Source: Microbacterium testaceum StLB037
Lineage (GTDB): Bacteria; Actinomycetota; Actinomycetes; Actinomycetales; Microbacteriaceae
DNA: 64,000 bases
Reading direction: 5' to 3'
Assembly (NCBI RefSeq): GCF_008763945.1
Contig: NZ_VTQH01000001.1
Location: 1,488,110-1,552,109, forward strand
The translations under genes and the position numbers were made by a program. This document shows positions 33,177-41,132 of the stretch, one piece after another (within the stretch, counting starts at the first letter, position 1; the number at the start of each line of letters is the position of its first letter). Under the pieces are notes generated by a model. The model saw only the letters and a list, made by a program, of their open reading frames with translations. It did no database searches and was not told the origin of the DNA.

Positions 33177-34183
33177 TGCGTGCTCGCTCTCTGAACGGAT
33201 GCGGGTGAGGGACGGTCGGAGAGGATGCCGGCGGCCAGCGCGAGATGACGAGAGGTCGTCTCCCACGGGTCGTCGTCGAGCCACTCCTGGCCGCCCCACT
33301 CGCTGCAGAGCGTGCCGGTGAAGCCCGTCGCGGCGAGGGCCGTGCCCACGTCGCGAAGGGGGTCGGAAAGTCGGTGGTCGGCATCGTCGAGATCCCAGAA
33401 CTTCAGGTGCACCGCACCGAGCAGGGGGAGGACGGATGCCAGATCCGAGACGTGCGCGCGGCCGAAGCGCACGAGCAGGTTCATGTAGAGGGTGTGCACG
33501 GGCCCGGGCACGCCGCCGGAGCGCAACAGGTCGATGACCGCGTCGTGGGTGGCCGGATCGCGCCAGTCGTCGCGCAGACGTCGGAGCAGATCGGCCGGGA
33601 TGCCACCGTGCTCGAGCCGATCGAGGTAGGTCACCGGCAGCGCGGGCATGAGCATGCTGATGTCGAGCAGCAGCCGCACGTGCGGGGTGTCGAGCTCGGC
33701 CATGCGATCGTAGGCCGCAGGTTTCGCGGCGGGCGTCTCGTGGCCTTGCGCCTCCTCGAACAGCACGAGGTCGAGCTCCTCGAGCAGGGGCACGAGGTCC
33801 TCGAGCAGCGCTCCCGCCTGGCCGATCGGCAGGCGCACCCCCGAAGCGCCGACCGCGGCCGCCGCGCGCAGCTGCGGCTCGAGGAAGGCCCGGCGCTCGG
33901 CATCCGTCCGCCGTCGTCCGCGGTCGTACTCGTCGATGCTGACGCCCACGATGCTGACCCGCCCGCCCGCGGCGGCGAGCCGGTCGCGGAAGGATCGCGC
34001 CTCGGCGTGCGAGGGGTCGGGGAAGCCGCGCCACATCTGGCCGAGCTCGATCTCGATCGCCGGGGCGATGTCGCGCTCGACCAGGGTGAGGGCGAGGTCA
34101 GGGGCGGTCCGCTCGGCGCGGATCACCTCGGGGGTCAGGTTGAACGCGCTGGCGGACAGGGTCCAGCCGGTGGGCAGGCTCAC
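33173..34183 (-). CDS. Divergent C-glycoside deglycosidase alpha-like barrel
   Basis: A 336-residue barrel that begins in CGD-alpha style after a GTG start (IEIELGQMWRGFPDPSHAEA). Metal positions are E143 or E144 (VLFEEAQGH), D174 (LLLDISM), H259 (AVHLKFWDLDD) and E295 (LCSEWGGQEW). The His found two residues after the first Glu in the other modules is not there; the segment reads EEA. It overlaps the beta-like gene by 4 nt, as in true CGD pairs. It is probably a CGD relative with another substrate or chemistry. Confidence 0.65.
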   Translation of the reverse strand: MSLPTGWTLSASAFNLTPEVIRAERTAPDLALTLVERDIAPAIEIELGQMWRGFPDPSHAEARSFRDRLAAAGGRVSIVGVSIDEYDRGRRRTDAERRAFLEPQLRAAAAVGASGVRLPIGQAGALLEDLVPLLEELDLVLFEEAQGHETPAAKPAAYDRMAELDTPHVRLLLDISMLMPALPVTYLDRLEHGGIPADLLRRLRDDWRDPATHDAVIDLLRSGGVPGPVHTLYMNLLVRFGRAHVSDLASVLPLLGAVHLKFWDLDDADHRLSDPLRDVGTALAATGFTGTLCSEWGGQEWLDDDPWETTSRHLALAAGILSDRPSPASVQRASTQ

Positions 34184-34593
34184 GCGGCGCTCCCCACGTC
34201 ACGGGAGACGGTCGCGGCGCGGGCATCGGTCGACAGCTCCCGCGTGAACGAGAACGGCAGGCGCAGGGGTTCTTCGGGGCCGCCGGGCAGGTAGGGGATC
34301 TCGAGCCGGAACGACATCGACACCTCGTGGATGCCGGGGCTCACGGCATCCGGGATCTCGAAGACGACCCGGTCCTGCAGGTACCACCACGCCTCCTCGG
34401 CCGCCAGGGCGTCGACCGGGACCCGCCGGGTGCCGAGCGCGACCAGCGGCTCGCGCTTCTCGCCGTCGAGGTGGACCCGCGCGTCGAGGAGGCTCGCGAG
34501 CGGGAGGGAGCGGATCCACGGCAGCGAAAGCCGCACCTCGGTGCGTTCGGCGCGCACCCGGAGGGCGTCGTCGCGCAGGGCGGTCAGGGTCAT
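34180..34593 (-). CDS. C-glycoside deglycosidase beta-like protein (partner of 33173-34183)
   Basis: A 137-residue CGD-beta/DUF6379-type protein: VRLSLPWIRSLPLASLLDARVHLDGE, EEAWWYLQDRVVFEI and MSFRLEIPYLPGGPEE. ATG 34593 is preferred, with a GAGGA site 10 nt upstream; an upstream in-frame GTG at 34602 sits too close to that site. It is the second gene behind the ROK regulator and is coupled to the alpha-like gene. Confidence 0.68.
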   Translation of the reverse strand: MTLTALRDDALRVRAERTEVRLSLPWIRSLPLASLLDARVHLDGEKREPLVALGTRRVPVDALAAEEAWWYLQDRVVFEIPDAVSPGIHEVSMSFRLEIPYLPGGPEEPLRLPFSFTRELSTDARAATVSRDVGSAA

Positions 34594-34656
34594 GGCGGGC
34601 ACGTCCTCGTGTCACGAGCGCGCCCGACGGCACGCTTCCGCCTATAACCTAACCAC

Positions 34657-34677
34657 TAATGTCTGAAATAGGAAGAA
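34657..34677. promoter_or_regulatory. TTATGT-type half-site, site 3 (upstream of the minus-strand CGD-like unit)
   Basis: TAATGTCTGAA at 34657-34667 repeats the left half of site 1 (TTATGTCTGAA) with one change; the right half is degenerate. It lies in the 85-nt AT-rich gap between the ROK stop and the beta-like start, promoter position for the minus-strand genes. TTAGGTTATAG just downstream on that strand may hold a -10 box. Confidence 0.45.
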
Positions 34678-34678
34678 G

Positions 34679-35947
34679 TTAGCCCGGCAATCCGTGCACC
34701 GCGGCGATGGTGGGGCGGCCCTCGGCGAACCAGCGGGGCAGGCTCACCTCGAACAGCTGCTCCTGCGCGAGATCGACGCCGCCGCGCACGGGTTCGCGTG
34801 CGTCGCTCTGACTGGTCGTGATCACCAGATCGCGGGTCGCGAGCGGGAGCGAAAGCTCGTAGACGCGATGGCGCACCTCGGCGAGGAACAGCTCTCCGGT
34901 CGAGGCGACGGCGCCACCGATGACGATGAGACTCGGGTTGAACATGTTGACCAGAGCGGCGATCGCCTCGCCGACCTGTCGAGCCGAGGCCTGCACGAGG
35001 GAGGTGGCCAGGGCGTCGCCCCGGGTGGCGGCGATGGTGATGGACTCGAGGGTGAGAGCGGTTCCGGATGCCACGCTGTCGGCGAGCGCGCCGGTGGCGC
35101 CCCCCGCGATCGCCTCGTGCGCATCGCGCACGAGAGCCCAGCCGCCGGCCACGGCCTCGAGGCAACCGACCTTGCCGCATCGGCACACCTGCTCGGCACC
35201 GGGGACGCGCACGTGACCCATGTCGCCCGCTGCGCCGTTCGCGCCGCGGTGCAGGCGGCCGTGCGAGACGAGCCCCGCGCCGATGCCCGTGCCGACCTTG
35301 CAGTAGATGAGGTCGACGCCGTCGTCGCGGTGCCGGGCGCGCTCGCCCGCGGCGAGCAGGTTGACGTCGTTGTCGACCCACACGGGGGCGTCGTAGCGCT
35401 TCTCGAATGCCTCGCGCACGTCGAAGCCGTTCCAGCCGGGCATGATCGGCGGGGCGACCGGCCGACCGGTCTCGAAGTCGACGGGACCGGGGAGCCCGAC
35501 CACGACGGCCCACACGGGGGTCCCGTCTCCGGATGCCAGCAGGTCGTCGACCATCGCCGTCGCCGTCGCGATGGTCTCGGCGGGGCCGCTGGCGATGTCC
35601 CACGCGCGGTGCGCCTCGTCGAGGATCGTTCCGTCGAGGTCGGTCACGCCGACGTGGATGTGCTGACCGCCGAGAGCGCAGACGACGATGCGACCCCGTT
35701 CGGCGCGGAAGCGCAGGGTGCGCGGAGCGCGCCCCCCGGACGACGGGGCATACTCGGCGTCTTCGAGGAAGCCCATCTCGACGGCGCGGTCGACGCGCTG
35801 GGCGACGACGCCGCGGCCGAGGCCGGTCACGCGCCCGATCTCTGGGCGGGTGAGGGCTTCGCCCGAGCGCACCATGTTGACGATGCGCAGCAGGCTCGTG
35901 ACCTCGTCGGTCTGGGCGCCGAAGCGGAGAGTGGACACGTTGGCCAT
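34679..35947 (-). CDS. ROK-family transcriptional regulator
   Basis: A 422-residue ROK protein with an N-terminal winged helix (LTRPEIGRVTGLGRGVVAQRV, about residues 33-53), so a NagC/XylR-type repressor rather than a sugar kinase. The ROK zinc motif is intact: CRCGKVGCLE. The sugar-binding region keeps VDNDVNLLAAGE and GDMGHVRV. ROK repressors release DNA on binding a sugar. It is a good candidate regulator of the TTATGT sites in this window, which lie in front of CGD and transporter genes. The start ATG 35947 is preferred over one at 36007, since it begins just ahead of the conserved helix-turn-helix domain. Confidence 0.87.
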   Translation of the reverse strand: MANVSTLRFGAQTDEVTSLLRIVNMVRSGEALTRPEIGRVTGLGRGVVAQRVDRAVEMGFLEDAEYAPSSGGRAPRTLRFRAERGRIVVCALGGQHIHVGVTDLDGTILDEAHRAWDIASGPAETIATATAMVDDLLASGDGTPVWAVVVGLPGPVDFETGRPVAPPIMPGWNGFDVREAFEKRYDAPVWVDNDVNLLAAGERARHRDDGVDLIYCKVGTGIGAGLVSHGRLHRGANGAAGDMGHVRVPGAEQVCRCGKVGCLEAVAGGWALVRDAHEAIAGGATGALADSVASGTALTLESITIAATRGDALATSLVQASARQVGEAIAALVNMFNPSLIVIGGAVASTGELFLAEVRHRVYELSLPLATRDLVITTSQSDAREPVRGGVDLAQEQLFEVSLPRWFAEGRPTIAAVHGLPG

Positions 35948-36057
35948 GGGTTGATCTTCACACAGGACCCCCTGCCCCCTGCCGAAATCGCCGCTTGTAT
36001 GGTTCATTAGTCTCTGACTTCAGCGCAATTCGTGCCGAAGTGGGCGAGGGGGCCGGG

Positions 36058-37104
36058 ATGACGTGGGGCGTGGGCATCATCGGATCCGGGCCGGGAGTGG
36101 CGGCTCTGCACGCCCCGACCCTCGCCCGCACGGACGGTGACTTCCGGCTCGTGCACGTCAGCGACGCCGGGAGCGGACGGGCGGCCGTGATCGCCGAGCG
36201 CTTCGGGGCCCGGGCGTCGACGGGCGTCGACGAGCTGCTGGCCGACCCCGACGTCGACGTCGTCGCCGTGTGCAGCCCGCCGGCCCAGCACGCCGCGCAC
36301 GTGCGCGCGAGTCTCGCGGCGGGGCGACGGGCGATCTTCTGCGAGAAGCCGCTGGCCGACACCGCGGACGAGGCCGACCGTCTCATCGCCGAGTGCGCCG
36401 CCGTCGGTGCTTTGCTGGTCGTCGGAACGAACCATCTGTTCGACCCCGCATGGGTGCGGGCGACGCACCACCTCAGCGCCCTCGACGGCCGGATCGCCGC
36501 GGTCACGGTGACGCTGTGCCTGTCGCCGAACGATCGCTATCACGCGCTGACGATGGGCGAGCCGATCCCCGCGGGTGCGCCGGTGCACCGCCCCCCGCTC
36601 GACCTCGACGACCCGGAGCAGAGCGCCGCGATCGTGCGGCAGCTGGTCGCCGGCCTCGGCGTGCACGATCTGCCCCTCGTGCGCGACCTCGTCCCCGCGG
36701 CACCCGATCTGGTGTGGGCGAGGCCGGTGGCACCGGTCGGCTTCGATCTGGCGCTGCGCGCGAACGGCGCGCTCGTGCGGTTCACCACCGTCATGCTCCC
36801 CGAGGGGGCGGACTCGCTGTGGCGGGTCAGCGTGGTCACCGCGGGCGCCCGCGTCGAGGTCGAGTTCCCTCCGCCCTTCGCGCACGTCGGTGGGGCGCTC
36901 ACGACGGTCCGCGATGCGCAGGGCGTGCAGACCGTGTATCCGATCGATCGCCGCGACGGCTACGAGGCGGAGTGGCGGGCGCTCGCCGCCCTGCTGCGCG
37001 GGGAGGCCGCGATGGAGTACGACGAACTGCGCGCGGACGCGGCCTTCGTGCTGGGGATCGCCGACGCGGCGGCAGCCGCCGTGCGGGCGGAGGCGGTGCG
37101 ATGA
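36058..37104 (+). CDS. Gfo/Idh/MocA-family oxidoreductase
   Basis: A 348-residue dehydrogenase with GIIGSGPGVAALH (Rossmann motif), VCSPPAQHAAHV and FCEKPLADTADEAD. The C-terminal domain (LDLDDPEQSAAIVRQL...VTAGARVEVEFPPPF) diverges from the two other Gfo/Idh proteins in the window. It is divergent from the ROK gene and overlaps the following gene by 4 nt. Reaction probably NAD(P)-linked sugar oxidation or reduction. ATG 36058 has GAGGGGGCCGGG ahead of it. Confidence 0.78.
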   Translation: MTWGVGIIGSGPGVAALHAPTLARTDGDFRLVHVSDAGSGRAAVIAERFGARASTGVDELLADPDVDVVAVCSPPAQHAAHVRASLAAGRRAIFCEKPLADTADEADRLIAECAAVGALLVVGTNHLFDPAWVRATHHLSALDGRIAAVTVTLCLSPNDRYHALTMGEPIPAGAPVHRPPLDLDDPEQSAAIVRQLVAGLGVHDLPLVRDLVPAAPDLVWARPVAPVGFDLALRANGALVRFTTVMLPEGADSLWRVSVVTAGARVEVEFPPPFAHVGGALTTVRDAQGVQTVYPIDRRDGYEAEWRALAALLRGEAAMEYDELRADAAFVLGIADAAAAAVRAEAVR

Positions 37105-37838
37105 GCGCGCGCGAGGTGCGGACCGACCTCGCCGCCTACCGGGCGGCGGTGGCCGAACTCTCGCCGCTGGTCCGGCTCGGCCGCGGTGCCGGGGCGATCC
37201 GCGTGGTCGAGGGCCGGGGCGCCTGGTGGGAGCGTTTGATCGACGCGGCGGCGTTCGTGGTCGACGAACCCGACCCGGCGCCCGCAGACGTGCACGGGCG
37301 CCTCGCGCTGATCGCCGCGCCGGTCGCCGTCGTGCGCCGACGCCTGCGTCCCGACGTCGTCGCTGACGCGGGTGCCGAGCCCGTCGCCGCCCGGCACGTC
37401 GTCGTCGACGCCTGGGGAGGGCGAACGGATGCCACGGCCCTCCTCCGCGACGCTCTGGGGTGGGCGCGGGTCCTGGCCGGCGGACCGCTGAGCGTCGTCG
37501 CTCACGCGGATACGGCGACGGCCACGACCCTGGCCCTCCGCGGCCCGGACGGCGTCGGCGCGAGCGTGACCCGAGCGATCGGTGGCGGGGTGGGCGGCGC
37601 GATGGTCGCCACGGCGCTGGGGCCGCGCCGCGTCGAGGTGCGCGTGGATTCGGCGTCGCCGCTGGCCGAAGTCGCGTTCGATGACGACGAGGGGCGCCGC
37701 ATCCGGCCCGTTCGGCGGGAATCGCCCGAGCGTCTCGCGCTGCGACGGGTGCTGGAGGCTGTCGAGTCGGGCGCGACGCTGAACGACCTCGATGAGCTGG
37801 CGGCGGATGACGCGGTCCTCTCACCTTCTTCGGAATGA
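37101..37838 (+). CDS. Hypothetical protein coupled to a Gfo/Idh dehydrogenase
   Basis: A 245-residue protein that I do not recognise. It is Ala/Arg/Asp-rich without signal peptide or membrane segments. Its C-terminal half (DGVGASVTRAIGGGVGGAMV...VEVRVDSASPLAEVAFDDDEG) has a pattern of short beta strands seen in C-terminal domains of Gfo/Idh proteins, so it may be a detached accessory domain of the upstream enzyme. The ATGA overlap with that gene supports a joint function. This is inference. Confidence 0.6.
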   Translation: MSAREVRTDLAAYRAAVAELSPLVRLGRGAGAIRVVEGRGAWWERLIDAAAFVVDEPDPAPADVHGRLALIAAPVAVVRRRLRPDVVADAGAEPVAARHVVVDAWGGRTDATALLRDALGWARVLAGGPLSVVAHADTATATTLALRGPDGVGASVTRAIGGGVGGAMVATALGPRRVEVRVDSASPLAEVAFDDDEGRRIRPVRRESPERLALRRVLEAVESGATLNDLDELAADDAVLSPSSE

Positions 37839-38108
37839 GCCGCTCTTTCGGACGGCCGCTCCTGCCGGAGCAGGACCCCCTCATGGCCGGTTGCAGGCTC
37901 CCCAAGCGGCCAGATGTGGGACATGCACCGTCAAGAGGGGGACGAGCGATGCCCGGGCCCGCGGTCGCCCCTCGCGCTCGCCGCGAGAGCGCCGAGCGGA
38001 TAAGCCACACCGATGCCCGGCATCCACACAATCGGATTCCCTGATACCGACTTCCGTCGGATAGTGGAAGAAGAGTCGGAACGACCCGATTCACCGAAAG
38101 GATCGAAG
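37839..38108. other. 270-nt gap with the upstream region of the extradiol operon
   Basis: No convincing gene. The last 80 nt are likely regulatory: TCGGAT repeats at 38032-38037 and 38057-38062, a small CCGAC-N4-GTCGG hairpin or dyad at 38047-38060, and an AT-richer stretch before the dioxygenase ribosome site (GAAAGGA). No TTATGT site is seen here. Confidence 0.4.
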
Positions 38109-39125
38109 ATGATCAAGCTTCTCTCTCATCTGTCGTTCGTCGCGATCACGACTCCTGATGTCGAGGCCTCGGTGGACTTCTACGTCAACCAGGTCGGCCT
38201 GACCGAGGTCGCCCGCGAAGACGGCCGCGTCTACCTCCGCTGCTGGGGCGACTACTACGCGTACTCCGTCGTCGTGGCCCCGGGCGACGAGCCCTCGCTC
38301 GAGACCATGGCCTGGCGCACCTCGTCGGCCGAGGCCCTCGAAGAGGCCGCCAAGCGCGTACAGGCCGCGGGCATCGAGGGCGAGTGGTTCGATGGCCGCG
38401 GTATCGGCCGCGCCTTCCGCTTCACCGGACCCCAGGGCCACAACATGACCCTGCACTGGGACGTCGAGCGTCATCGCGCCGAGCCGCACACCGCCTCGAT
38501 CTACCCCGACCGTCCCGAGAAGCGCAGCCCCGTCGCCGGTGCCCCGCGCCAGCTCGACCACGTCACGGTCGCCGCGAAAGACGTCGACGCGTTCGTGCAG
38601 TGGTACGTCGACACTCTCGGCTTCCGCTTCATGGCCCGTACGGTGCTCGACGAGGCCCCCATCTCGGTGTTCTCCGTCCTCACCACCAACGAGAAGTCGC
38701 ACGACCTCGGCGTCGTGCTCGACGGCTCGAGCCGCGCCGGACGCATCAACCACTACGCCTTCTGGGTCGACACCCGCGAAGAGCTGCTCATCGCCGCCGA
38801 CACCCTCATGGAGAACGGCGTGCCGATCGAGTACGGCCCCAACATCCACGGCATCGGCGAGCAGACCTTCCTCTACTACCGCGAGCCCTCGAGCCTGCGC
38901 ATCGAGCTGAACACGGGCGGCTACCGCAACTACGTGCCCGACTGGGAGGCCAACACCTGGAAGCCCTCGCTCGGTTCGAACAACATGTACCGCAACGGCG
39001 CGATGCCGATGTCGATGACCGAGTCGTTCCCGCCCGCCGACGGCCCCAGCGCCACGGAAGAGGGCGTGCCCGACGAGATCAAGGACGCCCTGCTCAACCC
39101 CTACGCCGTCCAGGGCCGGGGCTGA
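38109..39125 (+). CDS. Type I extradiol dioxygenase (homoprotocatechuate 2,3-dioxygenase-like)
   Basis: A 338-residue two-domain vicinal-oxygen-chelate enzyme. The iron ligands can be assigned as H151 (QLDHVTVAAKD), H215 (INHYAFWVD) and E266 (LRIELNTGG), with H198 (EKSHDLGV) as the acid/base and Y256/Y257 (FLYYREP) near the active site. Numbering and spacing are very close to homoprotocatechuate 2,3-dioxygenase (H155, H200, H214, Y257, E267). It opens a catechol ring next to the diol. The actual catechol is unknown; homoprotocatechuate or a flavonoid-derived catechol are possible. It is the first gene of a seven-gene operon. Confidence 0.85.
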   Translation: MIKLLSHLSFVAITTPDVEASVDFYVNQVGLTEVAREDGRVYLRCWGDYYAYSVVVAPGDEPSLETMAWRTSSAEALEEAAKRVQAAGIEGEWFDGRGIGRAFRFTGPQGHNMTLHWDVERHRAEPHTASIYPDRPEKRSPVAGAPRQLDHVTVAAKDVDAFVQWYVDTLGFRFMARTVLDEAPISVFSVLTTNEKSHDLGVVLDGSSRAGRINHYAFWVDTREELLIAADTLMENGVPIEYGPNIHGIGEQTFLYYREPSSLRIELNTGGYRNYVPDWEANTWKPSLGSNNMYRNGAMPMSMTESFPPADGPSATEEGVPDEIKDALLNPYAVQGRG

Positions 39126-39159
39126 GCGTCGATCCCGGTCGGGGAAAGTGAGCACCACC

Positions 39160-40107
39160 ATGACGACCGCACCCTTCGCGCTCGCGCGCTTTCGACAGGC
39201 GGATGCCGTGCGCATCGGCCTCGTCGCCGGAGACCGCATCCGCGCGCTCACCGATGACGAACTGGGTGGGGGCCTGAACGCGTTCCTCGCCGACCCCGAC
39301 TGGGATCGCCTCGAAGCACTCATCGACGGCCCGGGGGAGTGGCATCCGGTCTCGGAGGTCACTCTCACCGCGCCCGTCGAACCGCGGCAGGTGCTGCAGA
39401 CCGGCGCCAACTACCGCCAGCACGTGATCGAGCTGGTGGCAGCGGGCCTGACGCAGAACACCGACCGCACGCCCGAGGAGGCGAGGGCGTTCGCCGCCGA
39501 CATGATGGACGAGCGCGCCCGCAGCGGCGAGCCCTACTTCTTCATCGGGCTGACCGCGTGCGTCGTCGGCGACGACGTGCCGCTGGTCCTGCCCGCGTAC
39601 AGTGAGGTGCACGACTGGGAGCTCGAGCTCGCCGTCGTGATCGGCCGCGAGGCCTTCCGCGTCTCTCGCGAGGACGCGCTCGACCACGTCGCCGGCTACA
39701 CGATGGTCAACGACATCACCACGCGCGACCTCGTGTTCCGCAAGGACATGAAAGAGATCGGCACCGACTGGTACCGGGCGAAGAACGCGCCCGGGTTCCT
39801 GCCGACCGGTCCTCTGCTGGTGCCCGCGCGGTTCGTCGACCCCGCCGATACGGCGGTGCGTCTCGAACTGAACGGGCAGGTGATGCAGGATGCCAACACC
39901 TCCGACCTTCTCTTCGACGTGCCGGCGCTCATCTCGGCGGCCTCGCAGACGCACCCCCTGCTCCCCGGCGACCTGCTGCTGACCGGCAGCCCCGCCGGCA
40001 ACGGTCAGCACTGGAAGAGGTTCCTGCGCGACGGCGACGTCATGACGGGCACCATCGGCGCGCTCGGAACGCAGGTCGTGCGGTGCGTGGGGGAGGGGGC
40101 GTCGTGA
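39160..40107 (+). CDS. Fumarylacetoacetate-hydrolase-fold enzyme
   Basis: A 315-residue FAH-family protein. The metal and catalytic regions are seen as VHDWELELAVVIG (the two Glu) and YTMVNDITTRDL (Asp). The family cleaves C-C bonds of or isomerises or hydrates ring-cleavage products. Downstream of an extradiol dioxygenase it may act as a 2-hydroxy-dienoate isomerase, decarboxylase or hydrolase. The start could be GTG 39148 or ATG 39160; the latter leaves a better gap to GGGGAAAG. It overlaps the next gene by 4 nt (GTGA). Confidence 0.8.
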   Translation: MTTAPFALARFRQADAVRIGLVAGDRIRALTDDELGGGLNAFLADPDWDRLEALIDGPGEWHPVSEVTLTAPVEPRQVLQTGANYRQHVIELVAAGLTQNTDRTPEEARAFAADMMDERARSGEPYFFIGLTACVVGDDVPLVLPAYSEVHDWELELAVVIGREAFRVSREDALDHVAGYTMVNDITTRDLVFRKDMKEIGTDWYRAKNAPGFLPTGPLLVPARFVDPADTAVRLELNGQVMQDANTSDLLFDVPALISAASQTHPLLPGDLLLTGSPAGNGQHWKRFLRDGDVMTGTIGALGTQVVRCVGEGAS

Positions 40108-41096
40108 CGCTCCCCTCGGAGGACCCGGCCGATCTCGACCGCCAGAACCCCGAAGCCGAGATCGCGGCGCGCGCCGAGGCCTTCCGCAACTGGGGGCGCT
40201 GGGGCGAGGACGACGTGCTCGGCACGCTCAACTTCATCGACGCCGACAAGAGGCGGGAGGCCGCCGCCCTGGTGCGCGACGGCGTCTCGATCTCGCTCTC
40301 GCAGCCGTTCGACACCGACGGACCGCAGAAGGGGTGGCGCCGACGCACCAACCCCGTGCACACGATGACCGACACCGGCACCGACGCCGAGCGTGGCAAC
40401 CAGGGCTTCCCGCACGGGATCGGCGGGGCCGACGACGTCATCTCGATGCCGCTGCAGTGCTCCACCCAGTGGGACGGTCTCGGCCACATCTTCGATCACG
40501 GGTACGCATGGAACGGCCGCCGGGCGGGAGATGTCGTCACCAGCGACGGCGACCTCGTCACCGGCATCGAACACGCCGCCGACGTGATCGTCTCGCGCGG
40601 CGTCCTGCTCGACCTCGGCCGCCATCTCGTGCCCGAGACCGGAGAGCTCGCCGACGGCCACGCGATCACCGTCGCCGACCTCGAGGCCTGCGCCGCGGCG
40701 GAGGGCGTCGAGATCGGTCGCGGAGACATCGTGCTCGTGCGCACCGGCCACTACACGCGCGCTCGCCGCGAGGGCTGGGGCGACTACGCCGGTGGCCCCG
40801 CTCCGGGTCTCTCGCTCACCACCGCCGGGTGGCTGCACCGCACCGAGATCGCCGCGATCGCGACCGACACCTGGGGGTTCGAGGTGCGGCCGAACGAGTT
40901 CGACGTTCCGGCCTTCCAACCCCTGCACCAGGTCGTCATCCCGAACCTGGGTCTGACGATCGGCGAGATGTGGGACCTCGACGCTCTCGCCGCGCACTGC
41001 GCCACCGCGGGGCGCTGGGAGTTCCTGCTCTCGGCCCCGCCGCTGCCCATCACCGGGGCCGTCGGGTCACCGGTGAACCCCGTCGCTCTGCTGTAA
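40104..41096 (+). CDS. Cyclase-family (kynurenine-formamidase-like) metal hydrolase
   Basis: A 330-residue protein of the cyclase superfamily. The metal-binding segment reads STQWDGLGHIFDHG, a variant of the HxGTHxDxPxH motif found in a subset of the family, with Trp-Asp and His kept. Members hydrolyse amides or lactone-like substrates. In this operon it may open a lactone or ester formed after hydroxylation or ring cleavage. The GTG start overlaps the FAH gene stop. Confidence 0.75.
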   Translation: MTLPSEDPADLDRQNPEAEIAARAEAFRNWGRWGEDDVLGTLNFIDADKRREAAALVRDGVSISLSQPFDTDGPQKGWRRRTNPVHTMTDTGTDAERGNQGFPHGIGGADDVISMPLQCSTQWDGLGHIFDHGYAWNGRRAGDVVTSDGDLVTGIEHAADVIVSRGVLLDLGRHLVPETGELADGHAITVADLEACAAAEGVEIGRGDIVLVRTGHYTRARREGWGDYAGGPAPGLSLTTAGWLHRTEIAAIATDTWGFEVRPNEFDVPAFQPLHQVVIPNLGLTIGEMWDLDALAAHCATAGRWEFLLSAPPLPITGAVGSPVNPVALL

Positions 41097-41132
41097 TCCC
41101 TTCACCCGTCCACAGAACAGAGAGGTTCTGAC

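Noticed and set aside
34679..35947. ROK protein considered as a glucokinase
   Set aside because: It has an N-terminal winged helix and lacks a clean DxGGT phosphate loop (the segment reads VGVTDLDGTIL), so it fits the repressor branch.
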